From Mongoliibacter ruber (lineage in GTDB: Bacteria > Bacteroidota > Bacteroidia > Cytophagales > Cyclobacteriaceae), in NCBI RefSeq assembly GCF_003003005.1, contig NZ_PVTR01000001.1, positions 616,517 to 680,516 on the forward strand: a stretch of DNA of 64,000 bases. Direction: 5' to 3'. Both the position numbers and the translations under genes were made by a program. Below the pieces are notes generated by a model that was given only the letters and a program-made list of their open reading frames with translations, did no database searches and was not told the DNA's origin. Positions 9,335 to 18,090 of the stretch are shown here, piece after piece (the first letter of the stretch is position 1; each line of letters starts with the position of its first letter).

Positions 9335-10491
9335 AACCCTGCTTTGTTCGCTACTATTCTTTCAGCTATCAATACCAACAGGAGGATGACCCAGATAATT
9401 TCCTGTGCATTGGCTTTCTGTGATTGTTGTGAATAGGATTGTTGATCCTTAACAATGAATTTTTGCTGAATTTCTTCTTGATCCAATCGCATCGGATTAC
9501 CCTCAATGCTATAAAAATGCAAAATTGAATTCAGTATTTCAGATGGCAATTGTTGCTTTGCTGAAAGTCTTCTTTCTTGATCAACCTTTATAAAATATAC
9601 ATTGGGATATTGGGCATTAATCCTGTCACCAGAAAAGTCGAAAATCAAAAGTTCATCCTTAATCTCTTGAAGCTTATCGGTAAATACCATATCTACTTCA
9701 CCTTCCTCCTTGATTTCAAATTTCAACCCGAATACTTCTTCAATGGCTTTTAAGGAAGAAAGAACTTCCTTTTCCCTATCTGCTTGATTTAATTGAATAC
9801 TTACCTTAAAATTTCCATTTGAAACCTTCCTAAGAGAAGAAAGATTATTGGAAACTGCCACCATCTGGTCTCCATCATTGATTTTCACTACTTCTTCAGG
9901 ACTGATTTCAATAGCATTCCTGCCCCCCTGATACGTTACATGCTGCCCAATGAAAATTTCAGGATCACTTTCAACCAGGTATTTTGGCAAATCAAAACTA
10001 CTGGCAAAACCAGTCAGGTAAAGTTTAAGCTCATAACCTGAATATTTTTGTATAGCCTTATACATATTCATTTTCTGATTTCCCGAAGTCTCATTCAACG
10101 ACTCGCTACCAATAACTTCCAAGTCAGGATTTAACAAGATTACCTGGTCACCATTTTCGATAGCTTGATTGAGCTCAAACCTAAATTCAGACAGTAATTC
10201 TGGATTGGGTTCAACCAAATGGACAGTCATAACTTCTTTTTCATTCTCCAGAAAATCAAAAAACACCTGAACCATCACCAACACAAAAAGCGAGATAAAA
10301 ACCATTCTCAACAGCATCAAAAACCACTGCTCTAACCTTATATGCCTGATCGGTTTATTGTCATTTTCTTCCAGAAAACGAAAAGCTGCCCAATACACTT
10401 TTTGCCCCTTTCTCCCATTCCAAAGATGGATAAGCAAGGGCACTGAAAGTGCTAGAAGACCCCAAAACATATATGGTGATAAAAAACCCAT
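9331..10491 (-). CDS. BatA-domain membrane protein
   Basis: 386 residues. The N-terminus (MGFLSPYMFWGLLALSVPLL, then HLWNGRKGQKVYWAAFRFL) is the characteristic BatA N-terminal domain: one helix, a short basic loop, and a second helix at about 55-80. A C-terminal helix lies at about 366-380. The middle has no DxSxS MIDAS motif, so unlike true BatA it is not a metal-binding vWA protein. The start overlaps the DUF58 stop by 1 nt (TGATG) and its end overlaps the next gene by 4 nt. In MoxR clusters such proteins are thought to anchor the complex in the inner membrane; the exact role here is inference. Confidence 0.75.
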   Translation of the reverse strand: MGFLSPYMFWGLLALSVPLLIHLWNGRKGQKVYWAAFRFLEENDNKPIRHIRLEQWFLMLLRMVFISLFVLVMVQVFFDFLENEKEVMTVHLVEPNPELLSEFRFELNQAIENGDQVILLNPDLEVIGSESLNETSGNQKMNMYKAIQKYSGYELKLYLTGFASSFDLPKYLVESDPEIFIGQHVTYQGGRNAIEISPEEVVKINDGDQMVAVSNNLSSLRKVSNGNFKVSIQLNQADREKEVLSSLKAIEEVFGLKFEIKEEGEVDMVFTDKLQEIKDELLIFDFSGDRINAQYPNVYFIKVDQERRLSAKQQLPSEILNSILHFYSIEGNPMRLDQEEIQQKFIVKDQQSYSQQSQKANAQEIIWVILLLVLIAERIVANKAGL

Positions 10492-11366
10492 CAGCTCAAA
10501 TGCTTTTGCTTAAGTACCCTTTCCAATATTTCCTCCACAGGCTCGTCTAATCTGACCCTATGGAGGCTGACCCCGGGAAATTGCAATGCCAATTCCAAAG
10601 AACTCAAATATGCTGTCATTTTTTGGTTATACCGCTCTACCAACTCCGATGCATTCGCATGAATAGAATGGCCGGATTCCAAATCTACAAACCTCATATT
10701 TCCATCTAAGCCCATTTTGATTTCATTAGACCCTAGCAATTGAAACAATAGGATATTTTTGCGGGGATGGACCATAGACCTGACTATGCTGGTCCACTCA
10801 TTTTCTTCCTGAAGAAAATCAGACACCATGATGATCAACTCTTTTTCTTTTGACTTCAATTCAGGAAATGTAGTGGTTTCAATCGGCCAATTCCCGCTTG
10901 CTTCGGCTGATTCCAAATGGTATAAAATGGATTGAAACCCCTTTCCACTGGGAGAGGTCATTTGTTCCACTTTGCCGTTTTTCAAAAAATAAAGTGACAA
11001 TCTATCCTCCTGCATGTAAGCTAAGTAAGACAATGAGGCCAACAGAACTTTCGCATATTGCAATCTCTGGATGCCATTTTCTGCATAATTCATAGAACCG
11101 GAAAGGTCTAATATCAATCTCACATTCAGGTGGCTGTCTACGGGTGATTCTTTAATCAGGTATTTTTCAGATCTGGCAAAAAGTTTCCAATCCAAGCGCT
11201 TCAAGTCATCCCCAGGTTCATAATGTCTATACTGTTCAAATTCAGCACCTGAACCTACTCTTTTACCTACATGACTGCCCTGTATCAGTTTTTCGCTGAT
11301 GATTCTTGCAGCCAATCGGAGATTTTGCAGCTTGATGATTTCAAGATGTTCTTGTTTAGATTCCAA
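10491..11366 (-). CDS. DUF58 (vWA-related) protein, MoxR partner
   Basis: About 291 residues. It has the DUF58 signature YEPGDDLKRLDWKLFARS followed by LILDLSGSM, a DxSxS MIDAS-type motif of a vWA fold. Proteins of this family are regular partners of MoxR AAA+ ATPases and may act as substrates or adaptors in maturation of envelope complexes. No start is an ATG: the frame opens with TTG at 11393, giving a 38-bp overlap with the MoxR gene, and a second TTG at 11366 gives an 11-bp overlap; I chose the shorter overlap. The next gene starts within its stop codon. Family assignment is firm; the start is uncertain. Confidence 0.85.
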   Translation of the reverse strand: MESKQEHLEIIKLQNLRLAARIISEKLIQGSHVGKRVGSGAEFEQYRHYEPGDDLKRLDWKLFARSEKYLIKESPVDSHLNVRLILDLSGSMNYAENGIQRLQYAKVLLASLSYLAYMQEDRLSLYFLKNGKVEQMTSPSGKGFQSILYHLESAEASGNWPIETTTFPELKSKEKELIIMVSDFLQEENEWTSIVRSMVHPRKNILLFQLLGSNEIKMGLDGNMRFVDLESGHSIHANASELVERYNQKMTAYLSSLELALQFPGVSLHRVRLDEPVEEILERVLKQKHLS

Positions 11367-12348
11367 TTTGTGCAGATTTGAGCATTTCGGCAATTACTTT
11401 ATCAGCATCTACACCTTCCGCTTCAGCCCTGAAATGCATGGAAAGCCTGTGCCTCATCACTGGAAATACCAATAGCTTGATATCATCAGGAATCACAGAG
11501 AATCTTCCTTGAATGATAGCCCTTGCTTTTGCGCAGAGAATGAGTGCTTGACCTGCCCTGGGACCTGCCCCCCACTCTACGTATTTCTTTACCACTTCGG
11601 ACTTCGACTCATCAGGACGACTCTGTCTGATTAATTGATTGATACTGCTGATAAGGCTTTTATCGATATGTACTTGTCTAGTAAGCTCCTGTAGCTTCTT
11701 GATATCCCCTGCGTTAAAAACCACATCAACGTTTTCTTGTCCTGTCCCTGTGGTTTTTTCCAATATTTCCAATTCCTCCTGCTCTGTTGGATAGCCCAGT
11801 TTGATATACAATAAAAACCTGTCCATTTGCGCCTCAGGCAGTGGGTAGGTTCCTGATTGTTCTATTGGATTTTGGGTTGCTATGATCAAAAAAGGATTGG
11901 GTAAGGTATAATTTTTACCTGCGTAAGTGACTTTTTTCTCCTGCATGGCTTCCAGAAGTGCCGCTTGTGTTTTGGGAGGTGTCCGGTTGATCTCATCGGC
12001 AAGGACCAAATTGGAGAATATCGGCCCCTGATTGAACTGGAAAAACCTCTTTCCTGTACTATGGTCTTCTTCCAGTACTTCTGTACCCAGTATATCTCCA
12101 GGCATCAAATCGGGTGTAAACTGTATCCTTTTGAATTGAAGGTCCATGGCTTCGGAAAGGGTTTTGACCAATAAAGTCTTGGCCAATCCCGGCACTCCCT
12201 CCAAAAGACAATGTCCACCAGCCAATAGGGTAATCAACACTTCCTCCACTGCTTCCTGTTGCCCCACTATGATTTTGGCTATTTCTTTCTTTAATGAAGG
12301 CAATCTTTGCAACAATTCCTCGTATGCCTGTGTATCTATATTTTCCAA
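11356..12348 (-). CDS. MoxR-family AAA+ ATPase
   Basis: 330 residues with all expected AAA+ elements: Walker A GVPGLAKT (51-58), Walker B LVLADE (114-119), sensor 1 ATQN (157-160) and an Arg in QMDRFLL (174-180). PDLMPGDILG and NRTPPKTQAALLEAMQE are typical of the MoxR subfamily. MoxR ATPases are chaperone-like proteins working with vWA proteins; the partner here is the DUF58 protein just downstream. The only plausible start is TTG at 12348, six bases after the DUF4159 stop, because the first in-frame ATG lies beyond Walker A. Family very secure; the client is unknown. Confidence 0.93.
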   Translation of the reverse strand: MENIDTQAYEELLQRLPSLKKEIAKIIVGQQEAVEEVLITLLAGGHCLLEGVPGLAKTLLVKTLSEAMDLQFKRIQFTPDLMPGDILGTEVLEEDHSTGKRFFQFNQGPIFSNLVLADEINRTPPKTQAALLEAMQEKKVTYAGKNYTLPNPFLIIATQNPIEQSGTYPLPEAQMDRFLLYIKLGYPTEQEELEILEKTTGTGQENVDVVFNAGDIKKLQELTRQVHIDKSLISSINQLIRQSRPDESKSEVVKKYVEWGAGPRAGQALILCAKARAIIQGRFSVIPDDIKLLVFPVMRHRLSMHFRAEAEGVDADKVIAEMLKSAQIGI

Positions 12349-12354
12349 AACTGA

Positions 12355-12969
12355 TTACGTTAATGCATAAATAATGATGTTAATACCGAATTTGGTATTG
12401 TCTTCTCTCAGGAAACGCTTATTCCTGAAATCATAGTCCCACTCGCAACCATAGTCTTTATTGCTGTACAACACCCCTATTCTTCCATTGATGACAATTG
12501 CCTTGAGGTAATCATGAACCAAGTCATCTCCCCATCCATTGAGTTCAAAAGATGTGGTCGGAGGCCCATCCTCAAACTTGAAAAAACAAGAATATATCTC
12601 ATGGTCATTTGGGATTTTTTGCAGTGCATTTTCTCCAAATATTTTCGCCATTTCTTCTTCAAATGATTTGGCAAACAGACCGTCAATATCATGATTGCAG
12701 TCATCTGCAAATAGAAAACCTCCATTTTGGATATAGGTCTTGAGGTTATTTCTTTCACTTTCTGAAAAAGCAACCAGCCTATGTCCACTGATGTAGCAAA
12801 ATGGAGACTTGAAAATTTCCCTACTTCCTATCTCCACTATTCTTTCTTTTTCATCTATTGGAATCGTAGTGTATTCCACCAATGAATTGAGAATATTGGA
12901 TGGCATACGATGATCGGTGTCCCAATTTCCGGAGTTGTATTTGATTCTGGTGAAGAAAAAAGGCTGCAT
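12355..12969 (-). CDS. DUF4159 domain protein
   Basis: 204 residues from the ATG at 12969. FTRIKYNSGNWDTD near the start, GGFLFADDCNHD in the middle and the closing YSNKDYGCEWDYDFRNKRF fit DUF4159, a GATase-like family often seen next to MoxR/DUF58/BatA genes in Bacteroidota. A longer frame from a TTG at 13020 is open, but it would run through a strong hairpin (12985-13008), and the family normally begins right at the F-R-x-K-Y motif, so the ATG is preferred. It sits six bases upstream of the MoxR gene. No signal peptide is seen. Function unknown. Confidence 0.8.
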   Translation of the reverse strand: MQPFFFTRIKYNSGNWDTDHRMPSNILNSLVEYTTIPIDEKERIVEIGSREIFKSPFCYISGHRLVAFSESERNNLKTYIQNGGFLFADDCNHDIDGLFAKSFEEEMAKIFGENALQKIPNDHEIYSCFFKFEDGPPTTSFELNGWGDDLVHDYLKAIVINGRIGVLYSNKDYGCEWDYDFRNKRFLREDNTKFGINIIIYALT

Positions 12970-12984
12970 GTAAACATAAACAAT

Positions 12985-13008
12985 CCCCGGAATAGGAAGA
13001 TTCCGGGG
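12985..13008. promoter_or_regulatory. Intercistronic hairpin between pmbA and DUF4159 gene
   Basis: Perfect 9-bp stem, CCCCGGAAT at 12985-12993 and ATTCCGGGG at 13000-13008, with a 6-nt loop. No U-tract follows on the minus strand, so it is not a standard terminator. It could stabilise or process the transcript between tldD-pmbA and the MoxR genes. The hairpin is seen directly; the role is inference. Confidence 0.6.
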
Positions 13009-13030
13009 TTGGGTTTTCAAGGTGTAAGAA

Positions 13031-14347
13031 TTATACTGCGTCAGAAAGACTGGTAAAGGTAAAGTCTCTGATTTTCATTGGCGGTATTAGGTTTCCTCCA
13101 GCTCTCTGTGGTTTACCCATAGCTTCAATATTATTGAGCATGATCACAGGGCTCTCGTTGAAACGGAAGTTTTTGACCGGGAACTTGATCTGACCATCTT
13201 CTATATAGAAGGTGCCATCTCTAGTCAATCCAGTGTAGAGCAATGTTTGAGGATCTACTGCCCTGATATACCAGAACCTAGTTACCAATACACCCCTTTG
13301 GGTATTCCTGATCATATCAGCAAGTGAGTCATTGCCTCCTTCAAAGATGATTCCTGTAGGTCTTCCGACCGGATCCACTCCTTTTTTGTCCGCCCAATAC
13401 CTAGAATAGAACATGTTTTTGACAGCTCCATTCTCTACCCAGGTGATTTTCTCACTAGGCAAGCCTTCATTGTTCCAAGGTCTTCCGGGGAGATCCGGGT
13501 GCATAGGGTCTGAGTAGATATTGACCCTTTCATCAAACAACTTCTCTCCCAATCTGGTGCCCCCTCCTTTTTTACTCAAGAAACTTCTACCTTCATCCGC
13601 ACTTCTTGCATCCATATTGAAGGCCAACAACCTCAATAAATCATTGGCTGCGGTAGGTTCTAGAATTACCGTATATTTTCCAGGTTCGATTGCTTGGGCA
13701 TTGATTGAAGCTTGGGCTTTCTGAGCTGATATTTCGGTGACGTTTTTAGCGCTAAGCAAACCTACATCATTGAAATCGCGGATTGCATAACCGGATCCTG
13801 TTCCATCAGCTGTTCTGACTGTCACAGAAAAATCAACAGAGGAACTCTGGTTATAACCAAACATCCCTTTGCTATTGCCCATAGCTGTAAAGCCGGCAAA
13901 GTCTTCCATATACCCAGCTGCAGTGAGGTTTCCGGCATTGGAAACTTCAATGCTATCCATAGCAGCCTTTGCCCTGTAGGTAGGGTCAATGTCTGCCGTC
14001 TTTTGAGAAAAGTTTTTGGTTTCGGGATAATCCTGAGGCCCTAGCATAGGCATATACTCAGGATTTTCAGGCGCTAATTGGGCGATTTCTTCAGATTTCT
14101 CCACAATTCTTTTAAGCGCTTCATCGGTCAACTCATTTCCTGTGGCTACACCTGATTTCTTGCCATACACAGAAGTCACTGCCACAGAGATCGTGTTGGA
14201 CTCACCACTTGTGTTCACTGTATTTCTTGCGTACCGTATATTACCTGTCCTGCCACCACTCACACTGACTTCTGTTTCATCAGCACTGGCATACGAGAGG
14301 ACTTTATCTATAATCTGTTTTGCTTCTTCTTTTGATAACTTTGCCAT
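13031..14347 (-). CDS. pmbA: PmbA/TldE-type metallopeptidase-family protein
   Basis: 438 residues, homologous to the TldD/PmbA fold but without an HExxxH motif, as expected for the non-metal subunit of the heterodimer. GKYTVILEPTAANDLLRLLAFNMDARSADEGRSFL and the C-terminal FPVKNFRFNESPVIMLNNIEAMG are typical. In E. coli TldD/TldE is a heterodimeric Zn protease that digests unfolded peptides (microcin B17 leader, CcdA). Here it follows tldD by 19 bp, supporting a pair. It has no signal peptide of its own while tldD appears to have a Tat signal, which raises the question of co-export. Family secure; substrate unknown. Confidence 0.88.
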   Translation of the reverse strand: MAKLSKEEAKQIIDKVLSYASADETEVSVSGGRTGNIRYARNTVNTSGESNTISVAVTSVYGKKSGVATGNELTDEALKRIVEKSEEIAQLAPENPEYMPMLGPQDYPETKNFSQKTADIDPTYRAKAAMDSIEVSNAGNLTAAGYMEDFAGFTAMGNSKGMFGYNQSSSVDFSVTVRTADGTGSGYAIRDFNDVGLLSAKNVTEISAQKAQASINAQAIEPGKYTVILEPTAANDLLRLLAFNMDARSADEGRSFLSKKGGGTRLGEKLFDERVNIYSDPMHPDLPGRPWNNEGLPSEKITWVENGAVKNMFYSRYWADKKGVDPVGRPTGIIFEGGNDSLADMIRNTQRGVLVTRFWYIRAVDPQTLLYTGLTRDGTFYIEDGQIKFPVKNFRFNESPVIMLNNIEAMGKPQRAGGNLIPPMKIRDFTFTSLSDAV

Positions 14348-14366
14348 TTTCTTTGATTTTAGATGG

Positions 14367-16010
14367 TTAAATCTGTCTTCCAGTGTTGATTACATTGACT
14401 CCGTTAAACCTTGTAGTGGCGCTGCCATGTGATACAGCGGAGACTTGAGAAGGCTGACCTTTTCCATCGAAAAAGGTTCCGAACAACTTGTAATCATCCT
14501 TGTCACAAATCTGTGCACAGGAATTCCAAAACTCTTGGGTGTTTGATTGATAGGCTACATCTTCCAACATGCCTACGATTTCACCATCTTTGATTTCGTA
14601 AAACAACTGACCACCAAACTGGAAGTTGTACCGCTGTTGGTCAATGGAATAGGATCCTCTACCTACAATGTAAATACCCTTTTCCACTCCTTTGATCATA
14701 TCATGGGCACTGAGCTTGTCTTTACCTGGTTTCAAGGAGACATTTGGCATCCTTTGGAACTGTACAGAATCCCAAGAATCAGCATAGCAACAACCGTGAG
14801 ACTCTGATTCGTCAATGATACTGGCCTGATCTCTGATTGCCTGGTAATTGACCAGCACACCATCCTTGATCAAATCCCATTCTTTGCACTTGACACCTTC
14901 ATCATCATAAGCGGTAAGGCCCAAAGATTTGGATTGGGTTTTGTCCGCTACAATATTGACTAAATCACTGCCATATTTGAAATCACCTTGACGCCATTTA
15001 TCCAGCGTGGCAAAGGATGTTCCCGCATAATTTGCTTCATAACCAAGAACCCTGTCCAACTCCAATGGGTGACCGACAGATTCATGAATGGTCAATCCCA
15101 AATGGTCAGGGTCCAAAACCAAATCATACTTGCCTGGAGTTACAGACTTGGCTGATAGTTTTTCTTTGGCATGTTTGGCCGCTGCCACTGCATCTTCCAC
15201 CATGTCATAAGAATTCCTATAGCTGACCAAACCTGCCGGAGCCTGAATTTTTTCAGAAGCCAAGCCATCAAGGTACTCGTAACCCATTCCCATAGGTGCA
15301 CTTAAAGCTTGCCTACTTCTGAATTTGCCTTCAGATTGATTTACTGCTGTGACATTGAACGTCGGCCAAATTCTGTGGATATTCTGATCGATGTAAGAGC
15401 CATCAGAGGAGGCAAAATACTTTTGCTCATTGACCATAAAAAGGTTGGAATTCACAAATGTGGCACCATTATCCATTGCGGCAGCATTGACACTTAGAAG
15501 AAGGTCAATTTTATCCGCTACCGGAATTTCAAAAGGATTTTTGGTAATCGGGGTCTCCCAGCTTACCTCTCCTACACCCTGAACCGGCGCAAGGATTACC
15601 GGTTCTTTTTGCATGATAGAATTTGCCTTGGCTATGGCTACGGCCGTTTCAGCACACTTCTTAATACCATCAGGACTCACATCATTTGTGGCTGAAAATC
15701 CCCAAGTACCTTCTGCAATAACCCTTATTCCTACACCGTAGCTCTCTGTGTTGGCTATATTTTGGACATTTTTTTCCCTTGTAAATAAAAATTGATTGAG
15801 ATACCGCCCAATTCGCACATCAGTATAAGTGGCACCTTGTGATTTGGCTGCATTCAAAGCAATGTCAGCCAATGTCTTTTTCTCAGCATTTTCCAGACCT
15901 GGGTGCAACAGTTGCGCTGCTGAAACCGGATTTCCATTCAATAGAAAACCGGAAGTCACCAAAGCTCCCATTCCAAGGCCAGATAAATGAATAAAGTCTC
16001 TTCTTTTCAA
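14367..16010 (-). CDS. tldD: TldD-family metallopeptidase with Tat signal
   Basis: About 547 residues. The HExxxH metal site is HESVGH (about 309-314), followed by PLELDRVLGYEANYAGTSFA as in TldD. The N-terminus, KRRDFIHLSGLGMGALVTSG, is a twin-arginine signal ending near PVSAA. I place the start at the TTG at 16008-16010 because GGAGGA lies three bases upstream and the Tat motif then starts at residue 2; a GTG at 16049 would overlap a candidate -7 promoter element. Together with PmbA just downstream it should form a TldD/TldE peptidase, here probably periplasmic, unlike the cytosolic E. coli pair. It heads the nine-gene run. Confidence 0.88.
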   Translation of the reverse strand: MKRRDFIHLSGLGMGALVTSGFLLNGNPVSAAQLLHPGLENAEKKTLADIALNAAKSQGATYTDVRIGRYLNQFLFTREKNVQNIANTESYGVGIRVIAEGTWGFSATNDVSPDGIKKCAETAVAIAKANSIMQKEPVILAPVQGVGEVSWETPITKNPFEIPVADKIDLLLSVNAAAMDNGATFVNSNLFMVNEQKYFASSDGSYIDQNIHRIWPTFNVTAVNQSEGKFRSRQALSAPMGMGYEYLDGLASEKIQAPAGLVSYRNSYDMVEDAVAAAKHAKEKLSAKSVTPGKYDLVLDPDHLGLTIHESVGHPLELDRVLGYEANYAGTSFATLDKWRQGDFKYGSDLVNIVADKTQSKSLGLTAYDDEGVKCKEWDLIKDGVLVNYQAIRDQASIIDESESHGCCYADSWDSVQFQRMPNVSLKPGKDKLSAHDMIKGVEKGIYIVGRGSYSIDQQRYNFQFGGQLFYEIKDGEIVGMLEDVAYQSNTQEFWNSCAQICDKDDYKLFGTFFDGKGQPSQVSAVSHGSATTRFNGVNVINTGRQI

Positions 16011-16049
16011 TGTTCCTCCTTTGTTAAGCTTGTCAGAATTTTTAATCAC

Positions 16050-16081
16050 GGAAAATATCTCTATTTACCAAGGAATACAAA
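16050..16081 (-). promoter_or_regulatory. Candidate Bacteroidota-type promoter of tldD run
   Basis: On the minus strand, TTTG (16078-16081) is followed after 20 nt by TATTTTCC (16050-16057), close to the Bacteroidota consensus -33 TTTG and -7 TAnnTTTG. The spacing is right; the last two bases of the -7 differ. It would give a leader of about 30 nt carrying the GGAGGA site. Confidence 0.3.
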
Positions 16082-16137
16082 AACCTTTACAAGGCTGGTA
16101 TTATTCAAGGATTGGGATGAGTCAGGACTCCCGAAGC

Positions 16138-18081
16138 TCAATTAGCTAAAGATTCCTCTTCGTGCTTTTTTAGGTGAATGACCATCTCTGTACCACGGCC
16201 ATATTCACTGTTTACTTTCAAAAAACCACCGTTGTATACCAAAAGCTGTTTTACCAATAACAGTCCCAAACCAGTTCCTTTTTCTTCTTCAGTCCCTTGA
16301 CTTGATGTAATCATGCTGAAATCATTCTCCAATCGTTCTCTTTTTTCAGGATCCATTCCTTCCCCTGAGTCTCTGACATGCACTTTGAGATGATCGGTTG
16401 TAGTCGTGTAAAAAATTGAAATCTGACCTTCTTTTGGAGTAAACTTTATCGCATTGCTAAGAATATTAAATAAGATAACCCTTAGGTTATTTTCATCCAC
16501 TTTTGCATACACAGGGTTATCTGTGGACATTTGATGTTTCATTTCAATTCCCTTAAGCATCAATTGGTAATCGAATTGGCTGATTACTTCATCCATTACA
16601 TGGCTGACATCGATTTTTTCAGGATTGGGGTCCAAGCCTTTCATTTGAGTGCTGGCCCATTGCAGGAGGTTTTCGAGAAGTTTGTCTGTTTTGCCTAACT
16701 GCTCTTCGATCAAAGTCAATGCTTCTTCCCTTTCTTCTTGCTCAAAGACACCCATCCTATCCAGTTTGAGGAAACTTTTCAAATTACCGATAGGCGATCT
16801 AAGGTCATGTGAAAGAATGGAAAAAAGCTTATTCTTGGATTCGTTGATTTGGTTTAAAGATTCATTTTGTGCGGTTACTAGTTCTTTTTTTTCAGCTAGC
16901 TCATGATTCAGCTTTTCAAGCTTAAGGCTAAAATTCTCCTTTACTTTGAGACTTCTACGGTAGCTAAAAATCAACAAAACCAACAATAAGACAACTATTG
17001 CCAATCCCAGATTCAACTGTTGGTTTACCCGTGACTTTTGTAAGATCAGCTCATTTTCATTAAATAGTTGTTTGTTTTCTGCCTCCACTACCTGTAACTG
17101 TAAAAAATTAATCTCCCTCTCTTTCTCCGTATTGAAAAGACTATCTGCAATATCTTTATTGAGCCGGGCTATTTCAAGTGCTTTTGGATAGTCACCAGCA
17201 TTTTCTAAAGCTTGAGACCAAAGCTTTAAAGCCCTTTCCTGATCCCAAAGCGCATTCATAGACACAGCAGCGTTAAAGGATTCTTCTGCATGGAAAATTG
17301 CCTTTTGATATTCCTCATTTCGTAATTCGAGTTCGGCCAAGCCCGCATAAAGAAAAGTCTTCTCCCAAGTGCTGATCTCAGCCTCTCTTGCCAATAGTTT
17401 CTCGTAATACATTTGGGCATTATAATAGTCACCCATATCAAAATTGACTTTCCCCATCCTATTGATCACCATATCTCTAACAGGTAGATTCTCTTCAATC
17501 TCCAATATCGCCAAAGCTTTTTGCAGCCATTCCAAGGCCACTTCAAACTGTTTAAGTTGGGAATAAGCCAAGCCTATATTGAAAAGCAGGTTGGGTTGAA
17601 GCTCTAAACTCTTATTAGACTGAAAAATAGCCAATGCCTCCTTCCAAATTTGAATAGCCTGATCGTATTTTTCCTGGCCTAAAAAAACCAGACCCCTTCC
17701 ATTAAGCACCTTAGCCTTTTCCAGAGGGTCATTGATTTGCTCAGCCAGCTGATATGCTTGATCGTAGACAGTTTGCGCTTTTAAATAATCTCCACTGATG
17801 TAATAGGCTCCACCCCGCAGGTACAAGATTTCAATTTTCATCTTAGGGTTATCTTTTTGCTCTGCGAGATTTTCTAATCTGTCTAAAAAATAAATGGTAG
17901 TATCAAGGTTGTCGTATCGGTATTTCAGAACTTTCTCCATCAAAAAATCATAATCATCCTCAAGGGAAAATTCCTGATGTTGAGAAACCTGAAAATAGAA
18001 GAATGAAACGAGTAAGTAAATTGAAACCATTAAGATTAGACAGGGTGATATTTGGGTGACAATGATAACTAGTGAACGCAA
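16138..18081 (-). CDS. TPR-containing sensor histidine kinase
   Basis: 647 residues from a TTG, with an ATG at 18030 as alternative start. A hydrophobic N-terminus (signal or first helix) is followed by about seven TPR-like repeats (45-320, periplasmic), a single helix (357-373), a coiled coil, and a HisKA/HATPase core. The core shows H-box SHDLRSP with His425, N-box NLRVILFNILSNAIKF (532-547), G1 DSGEGM (571-576) and G2 KGTGLGLLLVKQL (601-613). This is the common Bacteroidota architecture of TPR sensors. No response regulator gene is adjacent, so it is an orphan kinase. It lies ten bases after arfB on the same strand; the signal sensed is unknown. Confidence 0.88.
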   Translation of the reverse strand: MRSLVIIVTQISPCLILMVSIYLLVSFFYFQVSQHQEFSLEDDYDFLMEKVLKYRYDNLDTTIYFLDRLENLAEQKDNPKMKIEILYLRGGAYYISGDYLKAQTVYDQAYQLAEQINDPLEKAKVLNGRGLVFLGQEKYDQAIQIWKEALAIFQSNKSLELQPNLLFNIGLAYSQLKQFEVALEWLQKALAILEIEENLPVRDMVINRMGKVNFDMGDYYNAQMYYEKLLAREAEISTWEKTFLYAGLAELELRNEEYQKAIFHAEESFNAAVSMNALWDQERALKLWSQALENAGDYPKALEIARLNKDIADSLFNTEKEREINFLQLQVVEAENKQLFNENELILQKSRVNQQLNLGLAIVVLLLVLLIFSYRRSLKVKENFSLKLEKLNHELAEKKELVTAQNESLNQINESKNKLFSILSHDLRSPIGNLKSFLKLDRMGVFEQEEREEALTLIEEQLGKTDKLLENLLQWASTQMKGLDPNPEKIDVSHVMDEVISQFDYQLMLKGIEMKHQMSTDNPVYAKVDENNLRVILFNILSNAIKFTPKEGQISIFYTTTTDHLKVHVRDSGEGMDPEKRERLENDFSMITSSQGTEEEKGTGLGLLLVKQLLVYNGGFLKVNSEYGRGTEMVIHLKKHEEESLAN

Positions 18082-18090
18082 TAAAACAAG

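Noticed and set aside
12970-13020. N-terminal extension of the DUF4159 protein from a TTG
   Set aside because: It would translate through a perfect 9-bp hairpin and add residues before the point where the family begins.
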